The translations under genes and the position numbers were made by a program. A stretch of 64,000 nucleotides of DNA. Source: Pseudomonas migulae (GTDB taxonomy: Bacteria; Pseudomonadota; Gammaproteobacteria; Pseudomonadales; Pseudomonadaceae). The stretch covers positions 2,687,501 through 2,751,500 of the forward strand of contig NZ_JALJWR010000001.1 in the NCBI RefSeq assembly GCF_024169315.1. Reading direction: 5' to 3'. How positions within the stretch are numbered: the first letter of the stretch is position 1; every line of letters starts with the position of its first letter. Under the pieces are notes generated by a model that saw nothing but the letters and a program-made list of their open reading frames with translations, did not search any database and was not told the DNA's origin. Of the stretch, positions 40,738-49,856 are shown piece by piece.

Positions 40738-41760
40738 ATGACTGCCCCCCGCACACCCCGCCCTGCGCGCAAGAAGCCCGACTCCGCCACCCCGGCCAAA
40801 GCCGTGGAACCGCGTGAAAAGGCCAGCCTGCACCCGCGCAATCGCCATCAGGGTCGTTACGACTTCCCGGCGCTGATCAAAACCACGCCGGAACTGGCAA
40901 AGTTCGTGATCATCAATCCGTACGGCAAGGAAAGCATCGACTTCGCCAGCCCGGACGCGGTGCGGGTGTTCAACCGGGCGCTGCTGAAATCGTTCTACGG
41001 CATCGCCCATTGGGATATTCCGGCGGATTACCTCTGCCCGCCAGTACCGGGCCGGGCTGATTACGTGCACTTCCTGGCCGACCTGCTGGCCAGCGTCAAC
41101 GACGGCGAAATCCCGCGCGGCGCACCGGTCAAGGTGCTCGATATCGGCATGGGCGCCAACTGTGTCTATCCGTTGATCGGCTACAGCGACTACCGCTGGC
41201 ACTTCCTCGGCTCGGAAATCGACCCGACGGCCGTTGCCGCGGCCAAAGCCATCGTCCAGTCCAACGGTCTGAACAAAGCCATTCAGTTGCGCCAGCAAAG
41301 CAATCCCAAGCACATCCTGCTGGGCCTGCTCGAGCCGGGCGAACGCTTTGACCTGACCATGTGCAATCCACCGTTCCACGCTTCGATGGACGAAGCGACC
41401 AAGGGCAGCGAGCGTAAATGGCGCGCACTCGGTCGCGCCGACCCGAAACGCAAACTGCCGGTGTTGAACTTTGGCGGGCAATCGGCGGAATTGTGGTGTG
41501 AAGGCGGCGAAGCGCGTTTCGTGACGCAACTGATCGCCGAGAGCGCGCACTTTCAACACAAGGTGCTGTGGTTCAGCACTCTGGTCTCGAAAGCCTCGAA
41601 CCTGCCGTCGATTCAGACGGCACTGAAAAAGGCCGGTGTGCTGGAAAGCCAGGTCGTGGAAATGTCCCAGGGCCAGAAGCAAAGCCGCTTTGTCGCCTGG
41701 ACCTTCCAGACCAAATCCGAACAGCAGGTCTGGCGCGAGCGCTGGGCGCGTAAAAGCTGA
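40738..41760 (+). CDS. rlmF: 23S rRNA m6A1618 methyltransferase
   Basis: 340 aa from the ATG at 40738; the open frame continues upstream into the REP repeat but without similarity. A basic, Pro/Ala-rich N-terminal tail (about 1-30) precedes [25 protein letters not shown]-binding [17 protein letters not shown] and the N6-adenine methyltransferase motif NPPFH in [13 protein letters not shown] are seen. Uses SAM to methylate A1618 of 23S rRNA. It is between valS and hupN, the usual Pseudomonas place. Confidence 0.94.
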   Translation: MTAPRTPRPARKKPDSATPAKAVEPREKASLHPRNRHQGRYDFPALIKTTPELAKFVIINPYGKESIDFASPDAVRVFNRALLKSFYGIAHWDIPADYLCPPVPGRADYVHFLADLLASVNDGEIPRGAPVKVLDIGMGANCVYPLIGYSDYRWHFLGSEIDPTAVAAAKAIVQSNGLNKAIQLRQQSNPKHILLGLLEPGERFDLTMCNPPFHASMDEATKGSERKWRALGRADPKRKLPVLNFGGQSAELWCEGGEARFVTQLIAESAHFQHKVLWFSTLVSKASNLPSIQTALKKAGVLESQVVEMSQGQKQSRFVAWTFQTKSEQQVWRERWARKS

Positions 41761-41799
41761 TCAACGGGTGGAAGCGCAAATTACTGAGCGCTGAAATCC

Positions 41800-41890
41800 C
41801 TGTGGGAGCGGGCTTGCCCGCGATAGCGGTGTGTCAGGAGACAATGATGGCGACTGACATACCGTCTTCGCGGGCAAGCCCGCTCCCACA
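41800..41890. repeat. Inverted pair of REP repeats (CTGTGGGAGCGGGCTTGCCC type)
   Basis: CTGTGGGAGCGGGCTTGCCC and its inverted copy with ~40-base spacer, between convergent rlmF and hupN. Confidence 0.85.
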
Positions 41891-41922
41891 ATGATCTCCG
41901 GTGTTTTCGGAATCGCAGACAC

Positions 41923-41965
41923 AAAAAAGCCGTGCCCGGATCACTCCGGAGCACGGCTTTTTTTT
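41923..41965. terminator. Bidirectional intrinsic terminator, rlmF/hupN
   Basis: AAAAAAGCCGTGC / GCACGGCTTTTTT stem, nine bases before the hupN stop on the minus strand; A and T tracts on both sides. Confidence 0.9.
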
Positions 41966-41973
41966 ACTGCGTC

Positions 41974-42255
41974 TTACTTGTTAACAGCGTCGGTCAGGCC
42001 TTTGGCCACAACCAGCTTGATAACTTTCTTGGCAGCGATTTCGATGGCAGCGCCAGTCGAAGGGTTACGGCCGGTACGGGCAGGACGCTCAGTCACTTTC
42101 AGTTTGCCGATACCTGGCAGAGTGATTTCGCCGCCGTTTTCCAGCTGATCGGCAACGATTTGGCCCAGTTGGTCCAGAGCGTTACGCGCGGTGGTTTTTG
42201 GCGCGTCGATAGCTTCAGCGATGTCGGCGATCAGTTGGTCTTTAGTAAGAGCCAT
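41974..42255 (-). CDS. hupN: HU-family nucleoid protein, HupN type
   Basis: 93 aa from the ATG at 42255 with GGAAGGA upstream; longer frames are not HU-like. Starts MALTKDQLIADIAEAIDAPK; HU signature RTGRNPSTGAAIEIAAKKV. Slightly longer than HupA/HupB, and its place next to rlmF-valS and yejK/ndpA corresponds to hupN of P. putida. Bends and compacts DNA. Divergent from the nucleoid-associated yejK. Confidence 0.92.
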   Translation of the reverse strand: MALTKDQLIADIAEAIDAPKTTARNALDQLGQIVADQLENGGEITLPGIGKLKVTERPARTGRNPSTGAAIEIAAKKVIKLVVAKGLTDAVNK

Positions 42256-42661
42256 GTAGTGTTCCTTCCCTATCAAATTCATATGGATTGCAGAGTGCAG
42301 TGTCAGCCATCGAGCCCGATCTTCTGGATCTGGCACCCTCGGCCAATAACCACGGGATCGGGGTTATAGATACCGAAATCAGGGTTTGGTTCGACCTGAC
42401 AAATGCTGAATGCACGCTTAACGCAGTGACTTCGCGTAAGACGGGGCAAAACTAGCACAGAGACGGGGAAATATCCGCCTCTAGCTACCCATTTGGTCAG
42501 CTTTATTGCTCTAAAACAGGAAAAAAACGCATAAGGGTCGCCAGACGGCTGCGAATTGCCCTTCGCACCGCGCCAAAACCAGTGGTTGCGGTACACTTGG
42601 CACTTTTTCGGGAGCCTGCCCTGCTCTCTCCAACCATCCGCTTCAAACAGCCGAGAAGCCC
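42256..42661. other. Divergent gap between hupN and yejK
   Basis: 406 bases holding the promoters of two divergent nucleoid-protein genes. No conserved coding frame, no clear -35/-10 pair and no strong palindrome were recognised by eye. Confidence 0.5.
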
Positions 42662-43666
42662 ATGCCGATCCGTCATTGCATCGTCCACCTGATCGACAAA
42701 AAACCCGACGGCACGCCCGCAGTTCTCCACGCTCGTGACTCGGAACTGGCCGAGTCCAGCGCCATCGAGAACATGCTTGCCGACCTCAACGAGAGCTACA
42801 ACGCCAAACAAGGCAAGGCCTGGGGTTTCTTCCATGCCGAGTCCGGGGCGCATCCGTTCAGCGGCTGGCTGAAGGAATACCTCGAGGGCGGCAAGGATTT
42901 CACGGCGTTCAGTCGTGTGGCGGTGGAACACCTGCAGAAACTGATGGAAGAGTCGAACCTCTCTGTGGGCGGCCACGTGCTGTTTGCCCATTATCAGCAG
43001 GGCATGACCGATTACCTGGCGATCGCGCTGCTGCACCACAGTGAAGGCGTTGCAGTGACCGATCAGCTGGACGTGACCCCGTCCCGGCACCTCGATCTGG
43101 GGCAATTGCACCTCGCGGCGCGGATCAACGTCTCCGAGTGGCAGAACAACAAACAATCGAAGCAGTACATTTCGTTCATCAAAGGCAAGAACGGCAAAAA
43201 GGTTTCGGAGTATTTCCGCGACTTCATCGGCTGCCAGGAAGGCGTCGACGGCCCGGGCGAAACCCGCACCCTGCTCAAGGCCTTCAGCGACTTCGTCGAA
43301 AGCGAAGACCTGCCGGAAGAGTCGGCTCGCGAGAAAACCAAGACCCTGGTGGACTACGCCAGCAGCCAGGCAAAAATGGGCGAACCCATGGGTCTGGAAG
43401 AACTCTCGGAGCTGATCGACGAAGAACGCCCCAAGGCCTTCTACGATCACATCCGCAACAAGGATTACGGCCTGTCGCCAGAGATCCCGGCGGACAAACG
43501 CACCCTGAACCAGTTCCGCCGCTTCACTGGCCGCGCCGAAGGCCTGTCGATCAGCTTCGAAGCACACTTGCTGGGCTCGAAGATCGAATACGACGAAGAA
43601 GCCGGCACGCTGATCATCAAAGGCCTGCCGACCCAACTGACTGACCAGCTCAAGCGACGCAACTGA
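42662..43666 (+). CDS. yejK: Nucleoid-associated protein YejK/NdpA
   Basis: 334 aa. Starts [32 protein letters not shown]; family blocks [46 protein letters not shown] and [16 protein letters not shown] are present. Nucleoid-associated protein of incompletely known role. The stop overlaps the start of the next gene by one base (TGATG), so the two are coupled. Confidence 0.93.
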   Translation: MPIRHCIVHLIDKKPDGTPAVLHARDSELAESSAIENMLADLNESYNAKQGKAWGFFHAESGAHPFSGWLKEYLEGGKDFTAFSRVAVEHLQKLMEESNLSVGGHVLFAHYQQGMTDYLAIALLHHSEGVAVTDQLDVTPSRHLDLGQLHLAARINVSEWQNNKQSKQYISFIKGKNGKKVSEYFRDFIGCQEGVDGPGETRTLLKAFSDFVESEDLPEESAREKTKTLVDYASSQAKMGEPMGLEELSELIDEERPKAFYDHIRNKDYGLSPEIPADKRTLNQFRRFTGRAEGLSISFEAHLLGSKIEYDEEAGTLIIKGLPTQLTDQLKRRN

Positions 43667-44016
43667 TGCTGGGCAGCGTACTGAAGAAATTCCTGCTGAT
43701 CCTGCTGGTGGTCGTGGTCTACCAGAACTGGGGCAAGATCGAGCGGGTGTTCAACCCATCTCAGGTAGTGTCCGAGCAGACTCAGGCCAAGGCCAGCGTC
43801 GTGCTCTACGCCACCGAGTGGTGTGGCTACTGCAAACTGACCCGGCGCTTTCTCGACCAGAAAGGTATTCCGTACAAGGAATTCGATATCGAGAAGGATG
43901 CCGAGGCGCGCAAGGCGTATGAGGCGCTGGGTGGCGGCGGGATTCCGATCATCGATGTGAACGGGACGTTGATTCGCGGGTATGACCCGGATGCAATCCT
44001 GGCAGCCCTGAAATAA
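43666..44016 (+). CDS. Membrane-anchored glutaredoxin-like protein
   Basis: 116 aa. One N-terminal membrane helix (FLLILLVVVVYQNW) followed by a glutaredoxin fold facing the periplasm or cytoplasm: active site EWCGYCKLTRRFL (C-x-x-C), YKEFDIEKD, and the cis-Pro region GGGIPIIDVNG. ATG overlaps the yejK stop. Substrate unknown; the ordered pairing with yejK is notable but not informative about function. Confidence 0.88.
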   Translation: MLGSVLKKFLLILLVVVVYQNWGKIERVFNPSQVVSEQTQAKASVVLYATEWCGYCKLTRRFLDQKGIPYKEFDIEKDAEARKAYEALGGGGIPIIDVNGTLIRGYDPDAILAALK

Positions 44017-44036
44017 CCGATCAGGCTAGCTCAACC

Positions 44037-44131
44037 CTGTGGCGAGGGGATTTATCCCCGTTGGACTGCGTAGCAGTCCCTTTTTTTGGGGCCGCTTCGC
44101 AACCCAACGGGGATAAATCCCCTCGCCACAG
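44037..44131. repeat. Inverted pair of REP-like repeats (CTGTGGCGAGGGG type)
   Basis: Second copy of the 13663 type: CTGTGGCGAGGGGATTTATC and its inverted copy, spacer about 38 bases, between convergent glutaredoxin and GST genes. Confidence 0.87.
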
Positions 44132-44143
44132 ATATGTGTGAGA

Positions 44144-45079
44144 TCAGCGTTTTTCGATACGGAATCCAAACCGCGGAAAGTGCACATGCACCACGCCGCC
44201 TCGCTCGTCTTCCCGACGCAGAATCAACTCTTCGCACCCGGCAAACAGCAACTCCCCGGCCACCGGATCAACACCATAATCGGTCGCTGCGATCACCACT
44301 TGCTGACCCGCCTCGAACCCGTTCGGTTCATCAAACTGCTCATCCGGCATCGCGGCCGGCGTGGCATTGCGCGCGATCTCCAGCGCCTCCTCGGACGTCA
44401 TCTCGCTGGACGCGCCATGACCAAACCCCAACACCCGCCCGAGCCAGGCAGACACTGCCGGATAGGCATCGACCAACGGTGAAGTCACCGGTGTCGCTTT
44501 GAGGAACCACAGACAATGAGCTAACGCAAAGTCGGCAATCGACGGCGCGCCGAACAGGAAGTCGCCCTGCTCGCGCTGAAGCTGCTGCTCCAGGCGCCCC
44601 ATGATCGTCGGCCATTGATGCCGGGCTTGCTCGGCGGACAATTTTGTAGCGCTGCCACCGCTGAACAGTCCGGCGCGATCGGCGATGAACGCCTTGATCG
44701 CTTCCGGTGGCATATTGCCGAAGCGCACGGCAAGCGATTCCGGCTGAAACACCAGGCTGACCGCATGCTGGAACACCACCGAATCGGCCCAGGCGGCGAA
44801 CGATGCGGCGATCATTTCCTGACCTTCCGGGAAGAACGCCGGCAAGGCTTTTTCCTGTTCCAGACGGCGGGCGATCAGCGCGGTGTCGCAATAGATATCT
44901 GCACCGATCTGCAACACTGGCGTCTTGCGATAGCCGCCAGTCAGGGCCGTCAGATCGGGTTTTGGCATCACCGGCGAGATTTTCACCGAACGCCAGGACA
45001 GCCCCTTGAAGCCCAGCAGCAGGCGGGCCTTTTCGGCGAAAAGGGACGTCGGGTAATGATGAAGAATCAACTCTGACAT
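44144..45079 (-). CDS. Glutathione S-transferase family protein
   Basis: 311 aa from the ATG at 45079 (MSELILHHYPTSLFAEKARLLLGFKGL). An N-terminal thioredoxin-like GST domain with the Tyr/Ser region HYPTSLFAEK and KTPVLQIGADIYCDTALIARRLE is followed by a helical C-terminal domain (IADFALAHCLWFL) and an extra ~80-residue tail (FEAGQQVVIAATDYGVDPVAGELLFAGCEELILRR) that resembles a small beta domain. Such a tail is not in classical GSTs. Substrate not inferable. Confidence 0.85.
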   Translation of the reverse strand: MSELILHHYPTSLFAEKARLLLGFKGLSWRSVKISPVMPKPDLTALTGGYRKTPVLQIGADIYCDTALIARRLEQEKALPAFFPEGQEMIAASFAAWADSVVFQHAVSLVFQPESLAVRFGNMPPEAIKAFIADRAGLFSGGSATKLSAEQARHQWPTIMGRLEQQLQREQGDFLFGAPSIADFALAHCLWFLKATPVTSPLVDAYPAVSAWLGRVLGFGHGASSEMTSEEALEIARNATPAAMPDEQFDEPNGFEAGQQVVIAATDYGVDPVAGELLFAGCEELILRREDERGGVVHVHFPRFGFRIEKR

Positions 45080-45167
45080 GCTCGGCTCCGCCGCACGGGT
45101 AATGAATCTGCAGCTTAACGCGCAATCCATGAGCATCCCACCCATCTGCCTGATGGGAACTTATCAG

Positions 45168-45512
45168 TCAGATTGATAAGCCCGCAGCAAAGGTCGCCAC
45201 CAGACATTCCTTGGCGCTTTTCTTGAGTTTTTTGATCAGCCGCTCCTGTCGCAGCGCTTCACTTTTATCGCGGCAGGCTTCGGTGTAGACCAGCGCTACG
45301 GCCGGGCTGGAGAGAAAGAACCGCGCACCTTTGCCGCTCTGGTGAGTGGCGAAGCGGCGGACGGGATCGTCGCTGATCCCGCAGTAGAGCGAGCCATTGG
45401 CCGCGCGAACGAGGTAGACGAACCAGGGTTTGCTGACCGGCATCGGTTCGACGGCAATGACAGACGCTTCGCTCGGGGTGTTCACGTGACGTTCAAGGCT
45501 TGTAGGAAACAA
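45168..45512 (-). CDS. GIY-YIG nuclease-domain protein
   Basis: 114 aa. Single GIY-YIG domain ([37 protein letters not shown]; Arg and Glu of the family in [16 protein letters not shown]), like UPF0213/YhbQ proteins, thought to act on DNA. A GTG at 45485 is an alternative start and would remove nine residues. The reading frame stands alone, 12 bases from the next convergent-strand gene on the same strand. Confidence 0.88.
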   Translation of the reverse strand: MFPTSLERHVNTPSEASVIAVEPMPVSKPWFVYLVRAANGSLYCGISDDPVRRFATHQSGKGARFFLSSPAVALVYTEACRDKSEALRQERLIKKLKKSAKECLVATFAAGLSI

Positions 45513-45524
45513 GCCGCGATCTTA

Positions 45525-45995
45525 TCAGCGACTGGCCTGGAATGCCTTCAGCCCCTTCAAGGCTTGAGCACGAACAGCGTTTCTCACCAGCGGCGTCCAG
45601 CCCAGCAGCAGGCCTTTGAAACCCAGCGCCTGGCGTGACCAGGCCCACAGATCGAAGCTGTCGTGATGCTCGCAGATCTTGCCGTCGCGAAAAACAAATC
45701 GGGCTTGAATGTCGTTGACCACGGTGTTGCCGGTCTGGCTGAACAGGTACGTCGCCACCCAATGCGCGCCGCCGCTACGCTCGTCGCTGCGGACATTGTC
45801 GAACGTCAGGGAAAAATCCTTTGCCCGCGAAGTGAGCATGCGCCACATGTCGCTGGCGTCACGGCCGCGCAGTTCGCCAAACGCCGGATCACTGAACACC
45901 ACGTCGTCGGTGTAACAGGCACTCATCGCCTCGGCATCCAGCTGCTGGAAGGCCTGGTAGAACCGGGTGATCAAGGCGTTGTGGGTATCACTCAT
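45525..45995 (-). CDS. NTF2/SnoaL-like fold protein
   Basis: 156 aa from the ATG at 45995. Cone-shaped alpha+beta fold expected: NALITRFYQAFQQLDAEAMSACYTDDVVFSDPAFGELRGRD and GKICEHHDSFDLWAWSRQALG. Proteins of this superfamily are small enzymes or ligand binders; no catalytic set can be assigned. The gene is followed by the GIY-YIG gene on the same strand. Confidence 0.85.
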   Translation of the reverse strand: MSDTHNALITRFYQAFQQLDAEAMSACYTDDVVFSDPAFGELRGRDASDMWRMLTSRAKDFSLTFDNVRSDERSGGAHWVATYLFSQTGNTVVNDIQARFVFRDGKICEHHDSFDLWAWSRQALGFKGLLLGWTPLVRNAVRAQALKGLKAFQASR

Positions 45996-46106
45996 GGGCA
46001 GACTCCCTGTTGTGCAAAATGGCATCAAACGATGGCCTGCACGATAGTCTGCAAATGCACGCAAGACCACTGGCATTCGTGGGCCGAATGCCAGTAATGC
46101 GGCCAT

Positions 46107-47414
46107 TCAGATTTTTTCGCTTTGCACCTGAACGTAAAGGGCTCGCCCGGCACCGAGCCCGGCGACAATCGCACCAAGGCCGATCACACCGAAGATCCAG
46201 CCCACGGCGCTCCAGCCACCGGTCCAGTCATGCACGATGCCGACCGCGAAGGGCCCCATGGACGCCAGTGTGTAGCCAAAGCCCTGGGCCATGCTCGACA
46301 GGTTGGCCGCGACATGCGAGTCCCGCGAGCGCAGCACGATCAGGGTCAACGCCAGACTGAAGGTACCGCCCTGCCCCAAACCGAGCAGGATGGCCCAGCC
46401 CCACAGGCCTTCGATAGGTGCGTAGAGGCAACCGAACAGACCGCCGAGCGTCAGCACCATGACGATCACAATCGCCAGGCGTTGATCCTTGCCACGCGTC
46501 GCCAGCCATGGCGCGGCCAGTGAACTGGCCAGCTGAACAATCACTGAGCCGGACAGCACCAGACCGGCCTGGGTCGGCGTCAGACCGCGACCGATCAGGA
46601 TCGACGGCAACCAGCCAAACACGATGTAGGCCAGCGACGATTGCAGGCCCATGTACAAGGTCACTTGCCAGGCCAACGGGTCACGCAACAAACCGCGAAC
46701 CCGATAGGCAACGTTATGCGCGCCGTGCTTTTGACCCACCTGCGGCAACCAGAATATCGCTGCGACCAGCGCCGGAATCACCCAAAACCCGAGGCCCAGG
46801 GTCCAGCTTTTATCGAAGTGCTCGCTCAACGGCACGGTGGCGCCCGCCGCCATCGCCGCGCCCAGGCACAGCGCCATGGTGTAGACGCCGGTCATGGTGC
46901 CGGCGTGTCTGGCGAAGTCGCGCTTGACGATGCCCGGCAGCAAGACGCCGATGACGCCGATGCTGGCACCGGCCAGCACGCTGCCGGCAAACAGGCCGAT
47001 CTCGCCGAACGAACTGCGCAGGATGATCCCGCCGGCCAGCGTCAGAAGGATGCCCAACACCACCCGTTCAGCGCCGAAGCGTCGCGCCAGAATCGGCGCC
47101 AACGGCGCAAACAAACCAAGGCAAAGCACCGGCAACGTCGTCAGCAAACCGGCCTGCGCAGCCGACAATCCAAGGCTTTTCGACACGTCGCTGAGCATCG
47201 GCGCCATGCTCGACAGCGCCGGACGCAGGTTCAGCGCGACCAGAATCAGGCCCAGCAACAACAGCCACGGCCGCAGCAGAACGGGCTGGCTTTTCTGAAC
47301 CTGTTCGTCATCGGCCTCCGCATCGATCAGCAGCTCTTCGAGCTCCGCCGTGCGCTTGGCTTCGGGGATGCGATTATTGCTGCTGGACATGGCGTTCTCG
47401 GTTTCAAGGTTCAT
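46107..47414 (-). CDS. MFS transporter, CynX/NimT family
   Basis: 435 aa with an acidic N-terminal tail (ELEELLIDAEADDEQV) and about twelve membrane segments. Signature regions: ALNLRPALSSMAPMLSDV, GVLLPGIVKRDF, and GQGGTFSLALTLIVLRSRD, as in CynX/NimT (COG2807) exporters. Substrate unknown; relatives include cyanate and 2-nitroimidazole transporters. The ATG at 47414 overlaps the GntR stop; a second in-frame ATG at 47390 is possible. Operon with the regulator upstream. Confidence 0.87.
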   Translation of the reverse strand: MNLETENAMSSSNNRIPEAKRTAELEELLIDAEADDEQVQKSQPVLLRPWLLLLGLILVALNLRPALSSMAPMLSDVSKSLGLSAAQAGLLTTLPVLCLGLFAPLAPILARRFGAERVVLGILLTLAGGIILRSSFGEIGLFAGSVLAGASIGVIGVLLPGIVKRDFARHAGTMTGVYTMALCLGAAMAAGATVPLSEHFDKSWTLGLGFWVIPALVAAIFWLPQVGQKHGAHNVAYRVRGLLRDPLAWQVTLYMGLQSSLAYIVFGWLPSILIGRGLTPTQAGLVLSGSVIVQLASSLAAPWLATRGKDQRLAIVIVMVLTLGGLFGCLYAPIEGLWGWAILLGLGQGGTFSLALTLIVLRSRDSHVAANLSSMAQGFGYTLASMGPFAVGIVHDWTGGWSAVGWIFGVIGLGAIVAGLGAGRALYVQVQSEKI

Positions 47415-48063
47415 TGATCAACTGCCTCGTCAGGGCTTTGGCCCGTTCCGGGTCGCGTTGCTCGACGGCATCGAGCAGTTCGATATGCAGATCGAACACC
47501 TCCTGGCGCCGGGGAGAGATGTTCAGGGTCTGGCGCAATTGCGCGCCGATGATGCTGGAGAAATAGCGATACAACTCGCTGAGCGTCGGGTTATGCGCGG
47601 CGTCCACCAAACGGCGGTGGAACACCAGATCGCAGGCAATGTAGCTGTCGAGATCACCGTGGTAATGGCTGCCGCTGACGCTCAATGCCTCGCGCAGTTC
47701 TTTCAGATCCTCATCAGTACGACGCAGCGCAGCGAGGCCGATGGCTTCGACTTCAAGAATGTGCCGAGTCTCACGCGCCTGCTCATGGGAGCAGCGGGAC
47801 AACGCCTTCAGGGTGTCCAGCGGATCGATCACCGCCCGCAGATAACTGCCGTCGCCCTGACGAATTTCGATCAACCCGGAAAACGCCAGCACGCGCATGG
47901 CTTCACGCACGGTGTTGCGGCTGATGCCCAGTTCGGCGGACAACTCGGGTTCGGTGGGTAAACGCTGGCCGATCGCCCACACACCTTCGGTGATGCGCTG
48001 ACGCAATTGGTCCAACGCCTGATCGACCAGGGAACGTTTAACTAATGGAGAAATTTCTGACAT
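47404..48063 (-). CDS. GntR/FadR-type transcriptional regulator
   Basis: 219 aa from the ATG at 48063; another ATG at 48084 would lie inside a palindromic element. N-terminal winged helix (LVDQALDQLRQRITEGVWAIGQRLPTEPELSAELGISRNTVREAMRVL) and C-terminal FCD ligand domain with its metal-site pattern (ARETRHILEVEA; SYIACDLVFHRRLVDAAHNP; HIELLDAVEQRD). Probably controls the MFS gene it overlaps and itself. Ligand unknown. Confidence 0.9.
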   Translation of the reverse strand: MSEISPLVKRSLVDQALDQLRQRITEGVWAIGQRLPTEPELSAELGISRNTVREAMRVLAFSGLIEIRQGDGSYLRAVIDPLDTLKALSRCSHEQARETRHILEVEAIGLAALRRTDEDLKELREALSVSGSHYHGDLDSYIACDLVFHRRLVDAAHNPTLSELYRYFSSIIGAQLRQTLNISPRRQEVFDLHIELLDAVEQRDPERAKALTRQLINEP

Positions 48064-48075
48064 GCGCTTCGCCCT

Positions 48076-48116
48076 TTCATCCAATCATAGGATGAATTTT
48101 CTGACATGTTAGTCAG
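48076..48116. promoter_or_regulatory. Two palindromes, likely operator of the GntR-MFS operon
   Basis: TTCATCC-N7-GGATGAA (48076-48096) and CTGAC-N6-GTCAG (48101-48116) lie directly upstream of the GntR start. Adjacent dyads of this size are typical FadR-type binding regions; which one is bound is not known. Confidence 0.5.
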
Positions 48117-48186
48117 CTTCGTCCGAGAGGGCAACGGGCCAGGGTTATTCAGGCAACAAAAAGAACTGAATTTCAGATTGTCAAAA

Positions 48187-48203
48187 TAACCCTTTGAGGG
48201 TAA
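48187..48203. promoter_or_regulatory. Palindrome upstream of mqsR, likely MqsA operator
   Basis: TAACCCT-TTG-AGGGTAA, one mismatch, 28 bases before the mqsR start. E. coli MqsA binds a dyad of related form (AACCT spaced from AGGTT) in its promoter. Confidence 0.6.
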
Positions 48204-48230
48204 TTTTCAACTCAAGGTCCCAAGTGTCTT

Positions 48231-48542
48231 ATGGAAAAGAACACACCTCATTACGACTTGGCCATAGTCAAAGCGGAGGTTGTCAGACTAGGAACAAAAG
48301 CATTTACCGCTGCCGCGCGGGAAGGTGGCCGGAGACTCGATTTAAGCCTGTCACAGATGTTGCGAATCGTCTGGTCGCTGGAGCACAGGATGCTGCACAA
48401 ATCGATGACCACTTACGCCGACCATCGAATATGGCAGGACGTTTATCACATGAAAACTCACGGTCTGGAGATTCACATCAAAGCGACTTACCGCCCCGGT
48501 GGTGGGCCTCCGATAATCTCCTTCAAGGAGAAAGACACATGA
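48231..48542 (+). CDS. mqsR: MqsR-family toxin (mRNA interferase)
   Basis: 103 aa, close to the 98 aa of E. coli MqsR. The diagnostic segment KSMTTYADHRIWQDVYH and the C-terminal ISFKEK are present. MqsR is a RelE-fold ribosome-independent endoribonuclease preferring GCU sites. Toxin gene comes first and its TGA overlaps the antitoxin ATG (ATGA), the order typical for mqsRA and unusual for type II modules. Confidence 0.92.
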   Translation: MEKNTPHYDLAIVKAEVVRLGTKAFTAAAREGGRRLDLSLSQMLRIVWSLEHRMLHKSMTTYADHRIWQDVYHMKTHGLEIHIKATYRPGGGPPIISFKEKDT

Positions 48543-49021
48543 AAGCAAAGCAATGCTTCAGCTGCGGCACCCATGATGGACTGCAACATTTTGACTCGCG
48601 CAGCTTCACCATTGACTTCAAGCAGATGAGTCGTGAGATAGACGACATTTCAGGTTATGAATGCCGGGTCTGCGGTGAAATCGAGTTCGACGACGCAAGT
48701 GCCGAACGGTACTCCGAGGCTAGCGATAAACTGCTCATTGACTGCCGCCAACTCATGGCCGCCGAGATGAAACGCATCCGCCGCAAACTGCACCTCACGC
48801 AAAAAGACGCTGTGAGGCTGCTCTCGGGCGGCGGGCACAACGCCTTCTCCCGTTACGAGCGCGGTGAACTCGCACCGCCTCAGCCGCTGTTTACACTGAT
48901 GCGCTTGCTTGATCGTCATCCGCACCTGATGGCCGAAGTGCACGCACTCAGTGAAGGGCGCGACTTGAAGCAACTTCTCGCGACCTGTCATCCAGAACAG
49001 GAAACAGCCCTGACACGATAA
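48539..49021 (+). CDS. mqsA: MqsA-family antitoxin / DNA-binding regulator
   Basis: 160 aa from the ATG at 48539 (GGAG nine bases upstream). N-terminal zinc domain with two CxxC pairs (CFSCG and CRVCG) that binds toxin; C-terminal HTH-XRE domain (LTQKDAVRLLSGGGHNAFSRYERGELAPPQP) that binds DNA, as in E. coli MqsA, which is 131 aa. About 25 extra residues lie at the C terminus. Start and overlap with mqsR indicate coupled synthesis. Confidence 0.92.
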   Translation: MKAKQCFSCGTHDGLQHFDSRSFTIDFKQMSREIDDISGYECRVCGEIEFDDASAERYSEASDKLLIDCRQLMAAEMKRIRRKLHLTQKDAVRLLSGGGHNAFSRYERGELAPPQPLFTLMRLLDRHPHLMAEVHALSEGRDLKQLLATCHPEQETALTR

Positions 49022-49034
49022 CCCCCCAGGCAAA

Positions 49035-49064
49035 AATAAACCCGGAACTCAGTCCGGGTTTATT
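49035..49064. terminator. Bidirectional terminator between mqsA and aapP
   Basis: AATAAACCCGGA / TCCGGGTTTATT, perfect 12-bp stem and 6-base loop between convergent genes. Confidence 0.85.
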
Positions 49065-49081
49065 TCACTGCCTGGCGTCGA

Positions 49082-49846
49082 TCAATGCAGGATCTGGCTC
49101 AGGAACAGCTTGGTGCGCTCATTCTGCGGGTTGTCGAAGAAGTCGTTCGGCGCGGCCTGTTCGACGATTTCGCCCTTGTCCATGAAGATCACACGGTTGG
49201 CCACGGTGCGGGCGAAGCCCATTTCGTGGGTGACGCAGAGCATGGTCATGCCGTCTTCGGCCAGGCCGATCATGGTGTCCAGAACCTCTTTCACCATCTC
49301 CGGGTCGAGAGCCGACGTCGGTTCGTCGAACAACATGATTTTCGGTTTCATGCACAGCGCACGGGCAATCGCCACACGCTGTTGCTGACCGCCGGACAGT
49401 TGCCCCGGGTATTTATGTGCCTGCTCCGGAATGCGTACGCGCTCCAGGTAATGCATGGCGATTTCTTCGGCCTTGCGCTTCGGCATCTTGCGCACCCACA
49501 TCGGCGCCAGCGTGCAGTTCTGCAGGATGGTCAGGTGCGGGAACAGGTTGAAGTGCTGGAACACCATGCCGACTTCACGGCGGACCGATTCGATCTGCTT
49601 GAGGTCGTTGGTCAGCTCCACGCCATCGACCACGATGCGACCCTGCTGGTGTTCTTCCAGACGGTTGAGGCAACGGATGGTCGTGGATTTGCCGGAACCC
49701 GATGGGCCGCACAGGACGATTCGCTCGCCCTGCTTGACGTTCAGGTTGATGTCTTTCAACACGTGGAACTGGCCGTACCACTTGTTCACGCCCTGCATCT
49801 GAATGATGCCTTCAGGGCTCACAGGCTTTTTGATTGCTTCGCTCAT
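49082..49846 (-). CDS. aapP: General L-amino-acid ABC transporter, ATPase AapP
   Basis: 254 aa from the ATG at 49846 with AGGAG eight bases upstream. Walker [11 protein letters not shown]-loop [10 protein letters not shown], signature LSGGQQQR, Walker [16 protein letters not shown]-loop VTHEMGF. Polar amino-acid uptake family ATPase. Last gene of the aapJQMP operon; the set matches the broad-range amino-acid transporter first described in Rhizobium. Confidence 0.94.
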   Translation of the reverse strand: MSEAIKKPVSPEGIIQMQGVNKWYGQFHVLKDINLNVKQGERIVLCGPSGSGKSTTIRCLNRLEEHQQGRIVVDGVELTNDLKQIESVRREVGMVFQHFNLFPHLTILQNCTLAPMWVRKMPKRKAEEIAMHYLERVRIPEQAHKYPGQLSGGQQQRVAIARALCMKPKIMLFDEPTSALDPEMVKEVLDTMIGLAEDGMTMLCVTHEMGFARTVANRVIFMDKGEIVEQAAPNDFFDNPQNERTKLFLSQILH

Positions 49847-49856
49847 TACAGAACTC

